DNA of 6,933 bases from Xanthobacteraceae bacterium (GCA_030043335.1 JASHXX010000200.1:1-6933), one strand, 5' to 3'. Positions 1-5,590 are shown, counted from the stretch's first letter. A program made the numbers and translations. The notes: generated by a model not told the origin, from the letters alone.

Positions 1-1
1 C

Positions 2-343
2 GACCCCGAGCTCGGGATCGGGATTGTCGATCTCGGATTGATCTATCGCGCCGAATGGACCGAAGCCGGCATTGAAGTCGACTTCACGACGACGGTGCCA
101 TCGTGTCCTTACGCCACGTTCCTCCGAGAGAAAATTGACACGATTCTTCGTGAACGCTTTCGGGAAGTCTCAGCTATCCTTGTGCAGCTCGTATTCGATC
201 CGCCATGGAATTTGGATCGACTAAGCGAAAAGGCCCGTAGGACCCTTGGCTGGGCTCCCTCTATGACGTCCTCCCAGAACGAGACGTCTACTGAGAAGTT
301 TGCCCTTCGGTGCTGGAACACGTCTGGATTGACGAAGCACTGA
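2..343 (+). CDS. MIP18/DUF59 family Fe-S cluster assembly protein (5' end outside window)
   Basis: The frame is already open at base 2, so the gene begins upstream; 113 residues plus the stop are visible. The fragment starts DPELGIGIVDLGLIY, the usual opening block of the MIP18/DUF59 domain found in PaaD, SufT and related metal-sulfur cluster assembly factors. It continues with TTTVPSCPY, which holds the family's conserved reactive Cys (Cys35 of the fragment), and VQLVFDPPWNLDRLSEKA, ending the domain at about LGW (residue 84). By family knowledge such proteins act in the cytoplasm and help mature or load Fe-S clusters onto target enzymes; the particular target cannot be told from this window. 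The last 29 residues after LGW are Ser/Thr-rich and do not look like the domain, which normally ends near that point. A frameshifted or newly acquired tail is possible. The family call is firm, the exact role is not. Confidence 0.82.
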   Translation, partial: DPELGIGIVDLGLIYRAEWTEAGIEVDFTTTVPSCPYATFLREKIDTILRERFREVSAILVQLVFDPPWNLDRLSEKARRTLGWAPSMTSSQNETSTEKFALRCWNTSGLTKH

Positions 344-583
344 CCAGTAGCTGACCTTTGCGTCTGGCATCGCATGACTATTTAGGGCAAAAAATTTTGT
401 GACCTTAACATTCCAAAAAAAGGCCTCGCAATGCGCTTTGCTAAAGCGCGCCGGGGGCTTGCCGGCACCGAATCTTATGAAGCTGCCGTCAACGATGCCG
501 CAATTGGCACATGACTACGTAAGTTCAGGCGGTAGGGGCGGCTGGCCAGGCGCGGCCCGGGCCCAGTGGGCTAGCGACCTGAC
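344..583. other. Intergenic stretch, no convincing gene, several inverted repeats
   Basis: The genes on either side are convergent and both end here. The only open frame, a 62-codon one from a GTG at 399, has no family resemblance and no good ribosome binding site. The stretch holds a small AT-rich palindrome (388-399, CAAAA-AA-TTTTG), a run of seven A (415-421), a hairpin at 433-449 and a GC-rich hairpin cluster at 554-592. On the minus strand the 433-449 stem is followed by the T run only after about 11 bases, so it is not a textbook intrinsic terminator. Confidence 0.5.
433..449. repeat. Perfect 7-bp hairpin in intergenic DNA
   Basis: GCGCTTT and AAAGCGC face each other across a 3-base loop (GCT). 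It lies downstream of the stop codons of both flanking genes. Read on the minus strand, a run of seven T follows 11 bases later. It may contribute to stopping transcription from the transglutaminase genes, but the spacing is poor for a standard terminator. Confidence 0.45.
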
Positions 584-592
584 CTAGGTCGC
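554..592. repeat. Cluster of GC-rich inverted repeats overlapping the 3' end of the transglutaminase gene
   Basis: Three structures sit side by side: a 10-bp palindrome GGCCCGGGCC (554-563), a hairpin GCCC-AGT-GGGC (561-571), and a 7-bp stem GCGACCT/AGGTCGC with a 5-base loop (574-592) that includes the stop codon of the minus-strand transglutaminase (584-586). None is followed by a T tract on either strand. They could stabilise the transcript's 3' end or slow polymerase, but no function is shown. Confidence 0.4.
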
Positions 593-1408
593 CACCGCGA
601 GGGCCGGGACCTCGTCAGTCGTCACTTTGAAGCCCGCGAGCGTACACGGACCGAACGAGGTGGTAATCGCGACATCGGTGGCATCACGGCCGCGTGCCAT
701 TAGGATGCGGCCGATACGCGGCGTGTTGTGCCGCGCATCGAAGGTATACCAGCGACCGCCGAGATAAACTTCGAACCAGGCGGAAAAATCCATCGGCGTC
801 GGCTCCGGCGGCACACCGATGTCGCCGAGATAGCCGGTGCAATAACGGGCTGGAACGTGCATGCAGCGGCAGAGCGCGATCGCGAGGTGGGCGAAGTCGC
901 GGCAAACGCCGCGCCGCTCGCTGTGCGCATCCCAGGCGGTTTTGGTCGGGCTGGCGTGCTCGTAGCCGAATATGAGGTGGTCGTGGACGTAATCGCAGAT
1001 GGCCTGCACGAGCGGCCAGCCCTTGGCGACATGACCGAACTTCGCCCACGCGATCTGAATGAAGCGGTCCGTCTCGCAATAACGGCTGCCCAGGAGATAG
1101 ACCAGCGTCTCGACCGGTAGCTCCTCCAGCGGATGCTGCTTCGCGTTCGGCGCAACGTCGTCCAGCGCTCCCGTGTCCTTGATCAAAAAATCCGCGGACA
1201 GTGTCAGCCGGCCGGCCGGCGCGTGGATGACGTGGCAGGTATTGCCGAAGCCGTCGCGGTAAGCGTTGGCCGGGATGCCGGGACTGATCTGCAACCGATC
1301 CGGCGTGAGCAAGTCCGGCACCCGCGAGGGATGGACGCTCAGCATCACGATCATCGGTGTCGGCTGCGCACACTCGTAGGAAATTTCGTACCCGGCGCGA
1401 ATCTTCAT
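584..1408 (-). CDS. Transglutaminase-superfamily protein with Ser in place of the catalytic His
   Basis: A 274-residue protein of the bacterial transglutaminase-like superfamily, whose members use a Cys-His-Asp triad to cleave or form (iso)peptide bonds. The core domain runs from about residue 130 to 226. The nucleophile block RRGVCRDFAHLAIALCR gives Cys169, and WYTFDARHN gives Asp224. The His position, normally in a HAW block as in the neighbouring paralog, reads MDFSAWFEVY, so Ser209 (TCC, 782-784) replaces His. I recall Ala or Ser here in related rhizobial proteins, so this may be a property of the subfamily; activity by the standard triad is doubtful. The start at MKIRAGYEIS is chosen because the open frame upstream runs into the preceding gene and has no family character; a weak GAAGAG lies before it. 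There is no signal peptide, so it is probably cytoplasmic. It lies 89 bases after the stop of the other transglutaminase gene, same strand, probably one transcript. The substrate is unknown. Confidence 0.85.
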   Translation of the reverse strand: MKIRAGYEISYECAQPTPMIVMLSVHPSRVPDLLTPDRLQISPGIPANAYRDGFGNTCHVIHAPAGRLTLSADFLIKDTGALDDVAPNAKQHPLEELPVETLVYLLGSRYCETDRFIQIAWAKFGHVAKGWPLVQAICDYVHDHLIFGYEHASPTKTAWDAHSERRGVCRDFAHLAIALCRCMHVPARYCTGYLGDIGVPPEPTPMDFSAWFEVYLGGRWYTFDARHNTPRIGRILMARGRDATDVAITTSFGPCTLAGFKVTTDEVPALAVAT

Positions 1409-1497
1409 CAAAACACTCTTCGGCTCGCCCGGGAGACCCTGCCTAATCCGCACCAAGAACGCCGTGATGCAAAAGTTCCATCGGTTCCCGCTTTGCA

Positions 1498-2385
1498 TTA
1501 GGCGCCGGCGGCCGCTGCCGCTTTGACCTTCACCGCGACTTTCATGGCCAGATGATCCGAAGCGCTGCCGTACCAAGTGCCTTGCAGCGGGATCGCTTCA
1601 CGTGGGTGGTGGGCGACCCCGACACGGACGAGATTCTGGTTGCCAACGACACCGCTCGACGGGTCGAAGTCGACCCATCCGGGGCCGGGAACGTAGACCT
1701 GCACCCAGGCGTGGGTGTTGCCGCCGGTCAGATCGTTCTCGTCGTCAAGCGCCTCGTCGGTGAGGTGGACGTAACCCGACACGAAGCGGGCGGCGATGCC
1801 GCGTCCCCGCAACGCGGCGATCATCAGCACGGCGAGATCGCGACAGGAGCCGCTGCCGAGAGCGAGCGTAGCGAGCGCGTCCTGGATTCCAGGCTCGTGC
1901 CGCGCCACGTGCTTGAAGTCGCGCCAGATCAGCTGCGTCATGCCGACAAGAAGCGCATGGGTGTCGGCCGATCCGTCTTTACGGAAGAAACGATCGCTCC
2001 AGCGTTTCAGGCCGGGCGCGAGCGACAGCGGCAGAATGAAGCGCTTCAGCGCAAGCCAATCCTGCGCGCGATAGCTGAAGGGATAGGCCCGGGCATAATC
2101 CTCGATATCGGCCGCGTAAAAGCCGCCGGGGGCGTGATCGAGACGAATACTGCTGTCAAAGCGCAGCTCGGCGGCCGGCTCTGCGAAACTGGCAATCGCC
2201 ACATGATTGCCGAAGCGATCCTGCGCCCAGTTAAGCTCGCGCGGCGTCGGCGTGATCTCGAGCTCCGATTCCAGTATCTTTTGGTCGTGGTCGTCGCGCG
2301 GGCGCAACATCATCCGGTGTTCGCCGAAGGCGACCGGCCGATGATAGTGATAGGTCGTGACGTGTCTGATCCTGAGAATCGGCAT
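1498..2385 (-). CDS. Transglutaminase family protein with N-terminal bacterial transglutaminase-like domain
   Basis: A 295-residue protein with the usual two-part layout. An N-terminal beta-rich domain (about residues 1-85) opens PILRIRHVTTYHYHRPV and includes the GEHRMMLRPR block typical of the bacterial transglutaminase N-terminal family. A papain-fold transglutaminase core follows (about 145-245). The triad is complete: Cys181 in GSGSCRDLAVLM, His225 in GGNTHAWVQVY and Asp241 in GWVDFDPSSG. Length and order match the family. By family knowledge it is a cysteine protease- or peptidase-like enzyme, often encoded beside ATP-grasp and alpha-E proteins in predicted peptide-tag clusters; those partners are not in this window. 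No signal peptide is seen. The Ala-rich end (KAAAAAGA) is probably disordered. It is the first gene of the minus-strand pair, has a good AGAGGA ribosome binding site, and is divergent from the amidohydrolase gene. The substrate is not known. Confidence 0.88.
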   Translation of the reverse strand: MPILRIRHVTTYHYHRPVAFGEHRMMLRPRDDHDQKILESELEITPTPRELNWAQDRFGNHVAIASFAEPAAELRFDSSIRLDHAPGGFYAADIEDYARAYPFSYRAQDWLALKRFILPLSLAPGLKRWSDRFFRKDGSADTHALLVGMTQLIWRDFKHVARHEPGIQDALATLALGSGSCRDLAVLMIAALRGRGIAARFVSGYVHLTDEALDDENDLTGGNTHAWVQVYVPGPGWVDFDPSSGVVGNQNLVRVGVAHHPREAIPLQGTWYGSASDHLAMKVAVKVKAAAAAGA

Positions 2386-2390
2386 AGGCG

Positions 2391-2396
2391 TCCTCT
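2391..2396 (-). promoter_or_regulatory. Ribosome binding site of the 295-residue transglutaminase gene
   Basis: AGAGGA on the minus strand sits five bases before the ATG at 2385. This supports that start over any alternative. Confidence 0.6.
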
Positions 2397-2428
2397 AATA
2401 CAGGATATGCCGTTGATATGCATTTTTC

Positions 2429-2444
2429 GGGCCACATATGGCCC
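2429..2444. promoter_or_regulatory. Perfect inverted repeat, candidate operator
   Basis: GGGCCA and TGGCCC form a perfect 6-bp inverted repeat around a 4-base spacer (CATA). It lies 28 bases before the amidohydrolase ATG and 44 bases from the transglutaminase ATG. Its symmetry and its place in a divergent spacer suit a dimeric regulator controlling both directions. In this GC-rich DNA such a repeat can also arise by chance. Confidence 0.3.
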
Positions 2445-2471
2445 ACGCGAGTGCCATTGCCGTGAGCGCCG

Positions 2472-3242
2472 ATGACCGAAATGCCGCAAAGCCTGCTGGC
2501 GGCCGACGAGCCGGCGCCGGTCACGGTCTACAATGCCGGCGGCCCGTCGCCCTTCCTTTTGGTCGCCGATCACGCCAGCAATGCGATGCCCCGCGCGCTT
2601 GGCCGGCTCGGCGTCGCCGAAGCGGAATTTGGGCGACACATCGCCCTCGACATCGGCATCGCCGGCCTCGGCCGGTTCCTGGCGGATGCGCTTAATGCGA
2701 CGCTGATCCAGCAAAACTATTCGCGGCTCGTCATCGACTGCAATCGGCCTTTGGGCGAGCCGGCCTCAATCCCGGAGATCAGCGAGCTCACCCCGATCCC
2801 GGGCAATATCGGGCTAAGTGAGGCCGACAGGGAGCGGCGCGCCGGCGCGATTTTTTGGCATTACCACGCTCGCATCGAGGAAGAGCTCGATCGTCGCCGG
2901 CGGAGCGGCCGACCGGTAGTGCTGATCGCGCTGCACAGCTTCACGCCTGTGTTCAAGGGCGCGGCGCGGCCGTGGCACGCCGCCGTGCTCTACCATCGCG
3001 ATCCGCGGTTTCCGCAGCGCCTCTTGGCGCTGCTCAAGGCGGAACAGGGGCTGATCGTCGGCGACAACGAGCCGTATTTCGTTAGCGACACGACGGACTA
3101 CACGATCCCGATGCACGGCGAGCGGCGCGGCATCCCCCATGCTCTGGTCGAGATCCGCCAGGACCTGATTGCTGACGAGCAGGGTCAGCGCGAGTGGGCC
3201 CGGCGTCTGGCGCGCTTATTGCCGCAGGCGTACGCCCGCTAA
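2472..3242 (+). CDS. N-formylglutamate amidohydrolase family protein
   Basis: A 256-residue cytoplasmic protein of the N-formylglutamate amidohydrolase family, probably the COG3931 branch rather than classical HutG. These are zinc-dependent hydrolases related in fold to carboxypeptidase-type enzymes; the reference reaction releases formate and glutamate from N-formylglutamate. Conserved blocks in order: FLLVADHASNAMP (residues 28-40, with a likely metal-site His34), QNYSRLVIDCNRP (81-93), LIALHSFTPVF (151-161, His155), YTIPMHGERRGIPH (210-223) and VEIRQDLI (226-233, Glu227). Length fits the family. The ATG follows a weak GTGAGCG. No histidine-utilisation (hut) genes lie beside it, so a role in histidine breakdown is not supported. 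Its divergent arrangement with two transglutaminase-fold genes suggests a shared role in hydrolysing amide bonds on glutamate or glutamine residues; this is inference from context only. The true substrate may be another N-acyl amino acid. Confidence 0.87.
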   Translation: MTEMPQSLLAADEPAPVTVYNAGGPSPFLLVADHASNAMPRALGRLGVAEAEFGRHIALDIGIAGLGRFLADALNATLIQQNYSRLVIDCNRPLGEPASIPEISELTPIPGNIGLSEADRERRAGAIFWHYHARIEEELDRRRRSGRPVVLIALHSFTPVFKGAARPWHAAVLYHRDPRFPQRLLALLKAEQGLIVGDNEPYFVSDTTDYTIPMHGERRGIPHALVEIRQDLIADEQGQREWARRLARLLPQAYAR

Positions 3243-3422
3243 ATGAGCAAAAAACCGGCAAAGCCCAACGGCAAGAGCACAGCACCGGCGCGCGAGCGTC
3301 GCGCAGGAATCCATGGCCAAGCTCACCCAAAGCTACGCCCACGTCGTCTCCATGACGCCGCTCATTGGCGACACCATCGGCGACTCGCTGGCGCAATTCT
3401 TCCCTCGACAGGTCATTTTTAA
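3243..3422 (+). CDS. Possible small lysine/proline-rich ORF directly after the amidohydrolase gene
   Basis: An ATG begins at the base right after the TAA of the amidohydrolase gene and opens 59 codons. The first 20 residues (MSKKPAKPNGKSTAPARERR) are basic and Ala/Pro-rich, like the disordered leader of many rhizobial proteins. The rest (Arg/His-rich) overlaps, in another frame, the sequence that resembles an acyl-CoA synthetase N-terminus, so the two cannot both be meaningful past about 3313. It is most likely the start of a former gene that has been cut off, or a chance frame. No family is recognised. Confidence 0.22.
   Translation: MSKKPAKPNGKSTAPARERRAGIHGQAHPKLRPRRLHDAAHWRHHRRLAGAILPSTGHF
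3313..3405 (+). pseudogene. N-terminal remnant of an AMP-binding (acyl-CoA synthetase-like) gene
   Basis: From an ATG with AGGAA just upstream (3305-3309) the frame reads MAKLTQSYAHVVSMTPLIGD followed by TIGDSLAQ. This resembles the opening of rhizobial fatty-acyl-CoA synthetase/AMP-dependent ligase proteins, where an SYxHG...PLIGxTIG block comes before the first ATP-binding domain. An intact member would run for over 500 residues. Here the similarity stops at about residue 28-31 and the frame continues with unrelated sequence to a stop at 3616-3618. None of the later landmarks, such as the adenylation-domain P-loop or the GRxKD region, is present in any frame nearby. The gene has therefore lost nearly everything beyond its first ~30 codons, probably by deletion or rearrangement near 3397-3405. 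The assignment depends on a short stretch and on memory of the family. Confidence 0.5.
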
Positions 3423-3836
3423 GGATTTGAGCAAGCGTCGTGACTTTTTCGAAGAGAGAGGCTGCCAACCGCGTGGTTCGCGAGAGTCGATAGTAAAAGG
3501 AATGGTACAGAGCCAGTGTCTCAAAAGCACGAGTCTGCGTATGGCGCAAATCGCTTGGCAGCCTTTTCATCCGACACTTCGGCTAGCCGGCAAACCAAAT
3601 CTTCCTCGCACGGCATAACATCCGAAACCTTATCCGGCTCGTGCTATCACCCTGGCAACCTGCGTTGCCGACCACATCGCATTTCCTCTCGAGCCGTTGG
3701 AATATGCCGTGCTGGTTCAAGCCATCGGCACTAGTCAACCTGCGCCCGGTGGCAGACCGCCGGTCCCGCCAGTCGCTTGCTCCCGCGCAGCGGTTGTCGG
3801 ATGATGGCCTCGCGGCGACCAGCTGGGGACGTCGCG
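3406..3836. other. About 430 bases without a convincing gene, probably decayed DNA
   Basis: Several short frames cross this stretch on both strands, but none shows a known domain or steady codon bias, and GC content drops relative to the genes on the left. One + frame (about 3613-3798, between two stops) contains EPLEYAVLVQAIGTSQPAP, which faintly recalls the last helix of a CheY-type response regulator; I do not treat this as a gene. Another + frame from an ATG at 3502 has a fair AAAGGA before it but gives only 38 unremarkable residues. No transposase, integrase or terminal inverted repeats were found. Confidence 0.45.
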
Positions 3837-4255
3837 ATGCGTGCCGGCTTATTTTTGGCGATGGCCGCTGGCCTCGCAGTCTCCGCGTGCGCGTTTCAGC
3901 GAGCGCAGATCGCGAATGAAGCGCAATCTCAGATGATCGGCCTCACAAAGGAACGGGTCCTTGCGTGCATGGGGCCGCCCGTGAACAAGGCAGCGGAAGG
4001 AGCGACGGAAGTCTGGTCATACGAGTCTGGGAACGGCATGAACGCGGCCTCCTATAGCAATGGGCTGGCCGTGGCAGCCGACGGTTTTGTACCGTAAACG
4101 TCACGATGACTTCCGGGCGAGTGAGCGCGCTGAACTATGTTGGCCCGACAGGGGGGCTACTCTCGCCAAATGAACAGTGCGCCTTCGCCATAGCGAACTG
4201 CACCCCGTGCGGAAGCTGTCGGCGTGGCGTGCTTGCAATCGGCCGAATCGGATAA
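3837..4255 (+). pseudogene. Frameshifted BamE/SmpA-like outer-membrane lipoprotein gene
   Basis: The start ATG at 3837 is set by a GGGGA seven bases upstream (3825-3829). The product begins MRAGLFLAMAAGLAVSACAF, a lipoprotein signal with a lipobox (VSAC, Cys18). Next comes QMIGLTKERVLACMGPPVNK and EVWSYESGNG, the pattern of small BamE/SmpA-like lipoproteins. That frame stops at 4095-4097. A different frame, open from 4058, reads RRFCTVNVTMTSGRVSALNY, then VGPTGGLLSPNEQCAFAIANC, which is the expected C-terminal half, and continues to a TAA at 4253-4255. The shift falls between about 4058 and 4085 and corresponds to a net loss of one base (or an equivalent indel). The Cys-rich tail after AIANC (TPCGSCRR...) is longer than I expect for this family, so the original stop may be lost too. 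A sequencing error is the main alternative to a true pseudogene. An intact protein would be anchored in the outer membrane; its role is unknown. Confidence 0.68.
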
Positions 4256-4308
4256 CCTTGCGACGTGGCGCTTAACTCCGGCGCGCCACTTTTGACGACG
4301 GGAAACTC

Positions 4309-4345
4309 AGCCTCGACCGGTGGGAACAGTCGAGGCTTCTTTTTT
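4309..4345 (+). terminator. Rho-independent terminator
   Basis: A perfect 9-bp stem AGCCTCGAC/GTCGAGGCT (4309-4317 and 4329-4337) with an 11-base loop is followed by TCTTTTTT. It lies 53 bases after the stop of the broken lipoprotein gene and would end transcription of that unit on the + strand. Its T tract ends only 10 bases before the next start codon. Confidence 0.85.
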
Positions 4346-4355
4346 GTTGCCATCC

Positions 4356-4589
4356 ATGAGCCATTGGTCCGACGAGGAAACCGACAATCCGATCCATGCC
4401 GATGACCGGAATTTCTACAAGGTCGAGCAGTGGACAGCCGACGATTTGCACGTCGCCCGCATCCTCTATGCCGGCAACAGCCTCGATAAGGCTTACGAGA
4501 TATTCGACGCCGCGATCAGATTTGATCCGGCCGCACGCTACCTCATCCGGCAGCGTCGCGCGTCGTTGAGAAGTGGCCTAAGCAAGTAG
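4356..4589 (+). CDS. Small conserved hypothetical protein (77 residues)
   Basis: The frame reads MSHWSDEETDNPIHADDRNF, then YKVEQWTADDLHVARILYAG and NSLDKAYEIFDAAIRFDPAA, ending RQRRASLRSGLSK. It resembles a small conserved hypothetical protein I recall from Bradyrhizobium, with a D(E/D)RNFYKVE(K/Q)W block, an LYAG(S/N) turn and a helix leading to an IRQR segment. No catalytic motif, membrane segment or signal peptide is visible; the N-terminus is acidic and the C-terminus basic, so it is probably a small soluble cytoplasmic protein. The ATG at 4356 is the only good start: a GTG at 4320 lies inside the terminator hairpin. No ribosome binding site is visible before the ATG, and the terminator's T tract ends 10 bases earlier, so expression must come from readthrough, from a promoter overlapping the terminator, or from a leaderless message. 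Function unknown. Confidence 0.62.
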   Translation: MSHWSDEETDNPIHADDRNFYKVEQWTADDLHVARILYAGNSLDKAYEIFDAAIRFDPAARYLIRQRRASLRSGLSK

Positions 4590-4594
4590 GCTGA

Positions 4595-4613
4595 GGCGCG
4601 CCAGCACCGCGCT
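4595..4613. repeat. GC-rich hairpin between convergent genes
   Basis: GCGCG (4596-4600) and CGCGC (4608-4612) form a 5-bp stem with a 7-base loop just after the stop of the 77-residue gene; one G-T pair extends it. A second, imperfect hairpin (TTGTC at 4629-4633 with GACAA at 4647-4651) lies closer to the convergent DUF3800 gene. Neither has a T tract on the relevant strand, so terminator function is uncertain. Confidence 0.3.
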
Positions 4614-4664
4614 CATCGCAGGCAGCCCTTGTCAGCTCGCCGAGGCGACAAACGGCCCAGCATA

Positions 4665-5489
4665 TTATGTTTTCTTCCGCTTGACGTGCTTGTAAAGTTT
4701 TGGGGCATGTGGATTAACTGCGTAAAATTTAGTGCCTTCCGTCTGGAGATGCTCGTTCAGACGACGTGGTTCATCGGCCATGTAGTTTCTTGGTATTTCA
4801 GGAATTGTTGCCAGGCGCCGCAGCGGTATTGGCATTGGAGCTTCTAGAATCTTGCTATTCATACAATGTCGCCGCACAAGACCAGAATAAAGATCAGCGG
4901 CTTGCAGCGGCATAAAATCCGTATCCTTTTCGAATTTTTGAGGTTTGCCCAAATAAGTCGCAATATCCGTGCGAGCGCCTAGCTCCGCCTGCTTTTTGAA
5001 AATTGGGTACCATTGTTGCAAGGCGTCGCTATACTTGCCTTGTTCGTCAAAAATAAAATCGGTGGGTCCTGACAAGTTGCGGATGGGTGACCATGCTGCA
5101 ACCGCGAGGATCAGTTGCATCGCAAGCAAGACATATGGATTTTCAATAGCCGTGTGGCGTTTCGGGGCAGGAATGCTTTGAAAATAACGCTCAAATTCAT
5201 CGTGCCTTATCGTTGCGTGAATTCGTGTTTGAACATGTCGCAAGATCACATCGATTAGAAGGTCGATTTTCTTGGAAACTTCCGTTTCTTCCAATCCATC
5301 AAATTGATTCTTCAGACCCATCGCTTCATTGAATTTGAAATAGTCAATTCGTCGCGGAGTGCGAAGGGCAGTTTTCCAGGAGTCAGCAAACGCCGCCCAA
5401 CGATCGCGCCGGGCAATGAAACCGCCCAATACGAAAAACAAGGCGCGCGGATCGCTCCCGCTGTCATCTACAGCCGCTTGCAGAACCAT
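4665..5489 (-). CDS. DUF3800 domain-containing protein
   Basis: A 274-residue soluble protein matching the DUF3800 family, which has no settled function. I see the N-terminal AAVDDSGSDPRALFFVLGGF block (residues 5-24), with DDSG where most members have DESG, a central TDFIFDEQGKYS (143-154), and a late LQAADLYSGLVRR (195-207) carrying the family's QxxD signature (Gln196, Asp199). The acidic residues Asp8/Asp9, Asp144/Asp148 and Asp199 are arranged as in RNase H-like folds, which has been suggested for this family; nuclease activity is inference. The Lys/Arg-rich tail (VKRKKT) could bind nucleic acid. The start follows GGTGAG at a long distance, so translation may be weak. Codon use is clearly less GC-biased than in the transglutaminase and amidohydrolase genes, which suggests recent acquisition. 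It is convergent with the 77-residue gene and stands alone. DUF3800 genes often sit in mobile or defence-rich regions, but no partner gene is visible here. Confidence 0.85.
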   Translation of the reverse strand: MVLQAAVDDSGSDPRALFFVLGGFIARRDRWAAFADSWKTALRTPRRIDYFKFNEAMGLKNQFDGLEETEVSKKIDLLIDVILRHVQTRIHATIRHDEFERYFQSIPAPKRHTAIENPYVLLAMQLILAVAAWSPIRNLSGPTDFIFDEQGKYSDALQQWYPIFKKQAELGARTDIATYLGKPQKFEKDTDFMPLQAADLYSGLVRRHCMNSKILEAPMPIPLRRLATIPEIPRNYMADEPRRLNEHLQTEGTKFYAVNPHAPKLYKHVKRKKT

Positions 5490-5590
5490 AAAGTTGCTTG
5501 TCTCACCGTTTGTCTTGCGCAGCCCACTCGAAGCGAGCCTCGATCAATCGATCTGGACTAGCTAGGGCGCGTTACTCATAAATTCGGCCC
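5490..5590. other. Short spacer upstream of the DUF3800 gene
   Basis: This stretch should hold the DUF3800 promoter on the minus strand. No clear -35/-10 pair stands out. Nothing resembling a gene is present. The direct repeat described at 5591 begins at its right end. Confidence 0.35.

Larger units (their letters stand above)
2386..2471. promoter_or_regulatory. Divergent promoter region between transglutaminase and amidohydrolase genes
   Basis: This 86-base spacer separates two divergent starts, so promoters for both directions should lie in it or just inside the genes. It is less GC-rich than its surroundings in the 2396-2430 part. No convincing -35/-10 pair could be fixed by eye. It contains the inverted repeat at 2429-2444 and two direct copies of GATATGC (2404-2410 and 2415-2421) set 11 bases apart, about one helical turn. 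These arrangements fit regulator binding, but the regulator is unknown. Confidence 0.45.

Noticed and set aside
399..587. 62-codon + frame starting at GTG
   Set aside because: It has no good ribosome binding site or similarity, and crosses several hairpins into the end of the convergent gene.
684..1501. Several overlapping frames on both strands across the other transglutaminase gene
   Set aside because: Arg/Ala-rich translations with no family character, fully explained by the real minus-strand gene.
1552..2475. Long + strand open frame (307 codons) opposite the 295-residue transglutaminase gene
   Set aside because: It is a mirror of GC-rich codons. The opposite strand has a complete catalytic triad and a good ribosome binding site, whereas this frame shows no domain.
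2231..2714. Minus-strand frames across the divergent spacer
   Set aside because: They overlap two firmly identified genes and have no recognisable domain.
3082..3570. Minus-strand frame of 162 codons spanning the amidohydrolase end and the decayed region
   Set aside because: Half lies antisense to a conserved gene and the rest resembles no family I know.
4135..4353. Minus-strand 72-codon frame starting MATKKKPRLF
   Set aside because: Its first codons are the terminator T tract and stem read backwards, and the rest is antisense to the lipoprotein C-terminal half.
4629..4651. TTGTC...GACAA imperfect hairpin as terminator of the DUF3800 gene
   Set aside because: The stem is short and interrupted, and no T tract follows on the minus strand.
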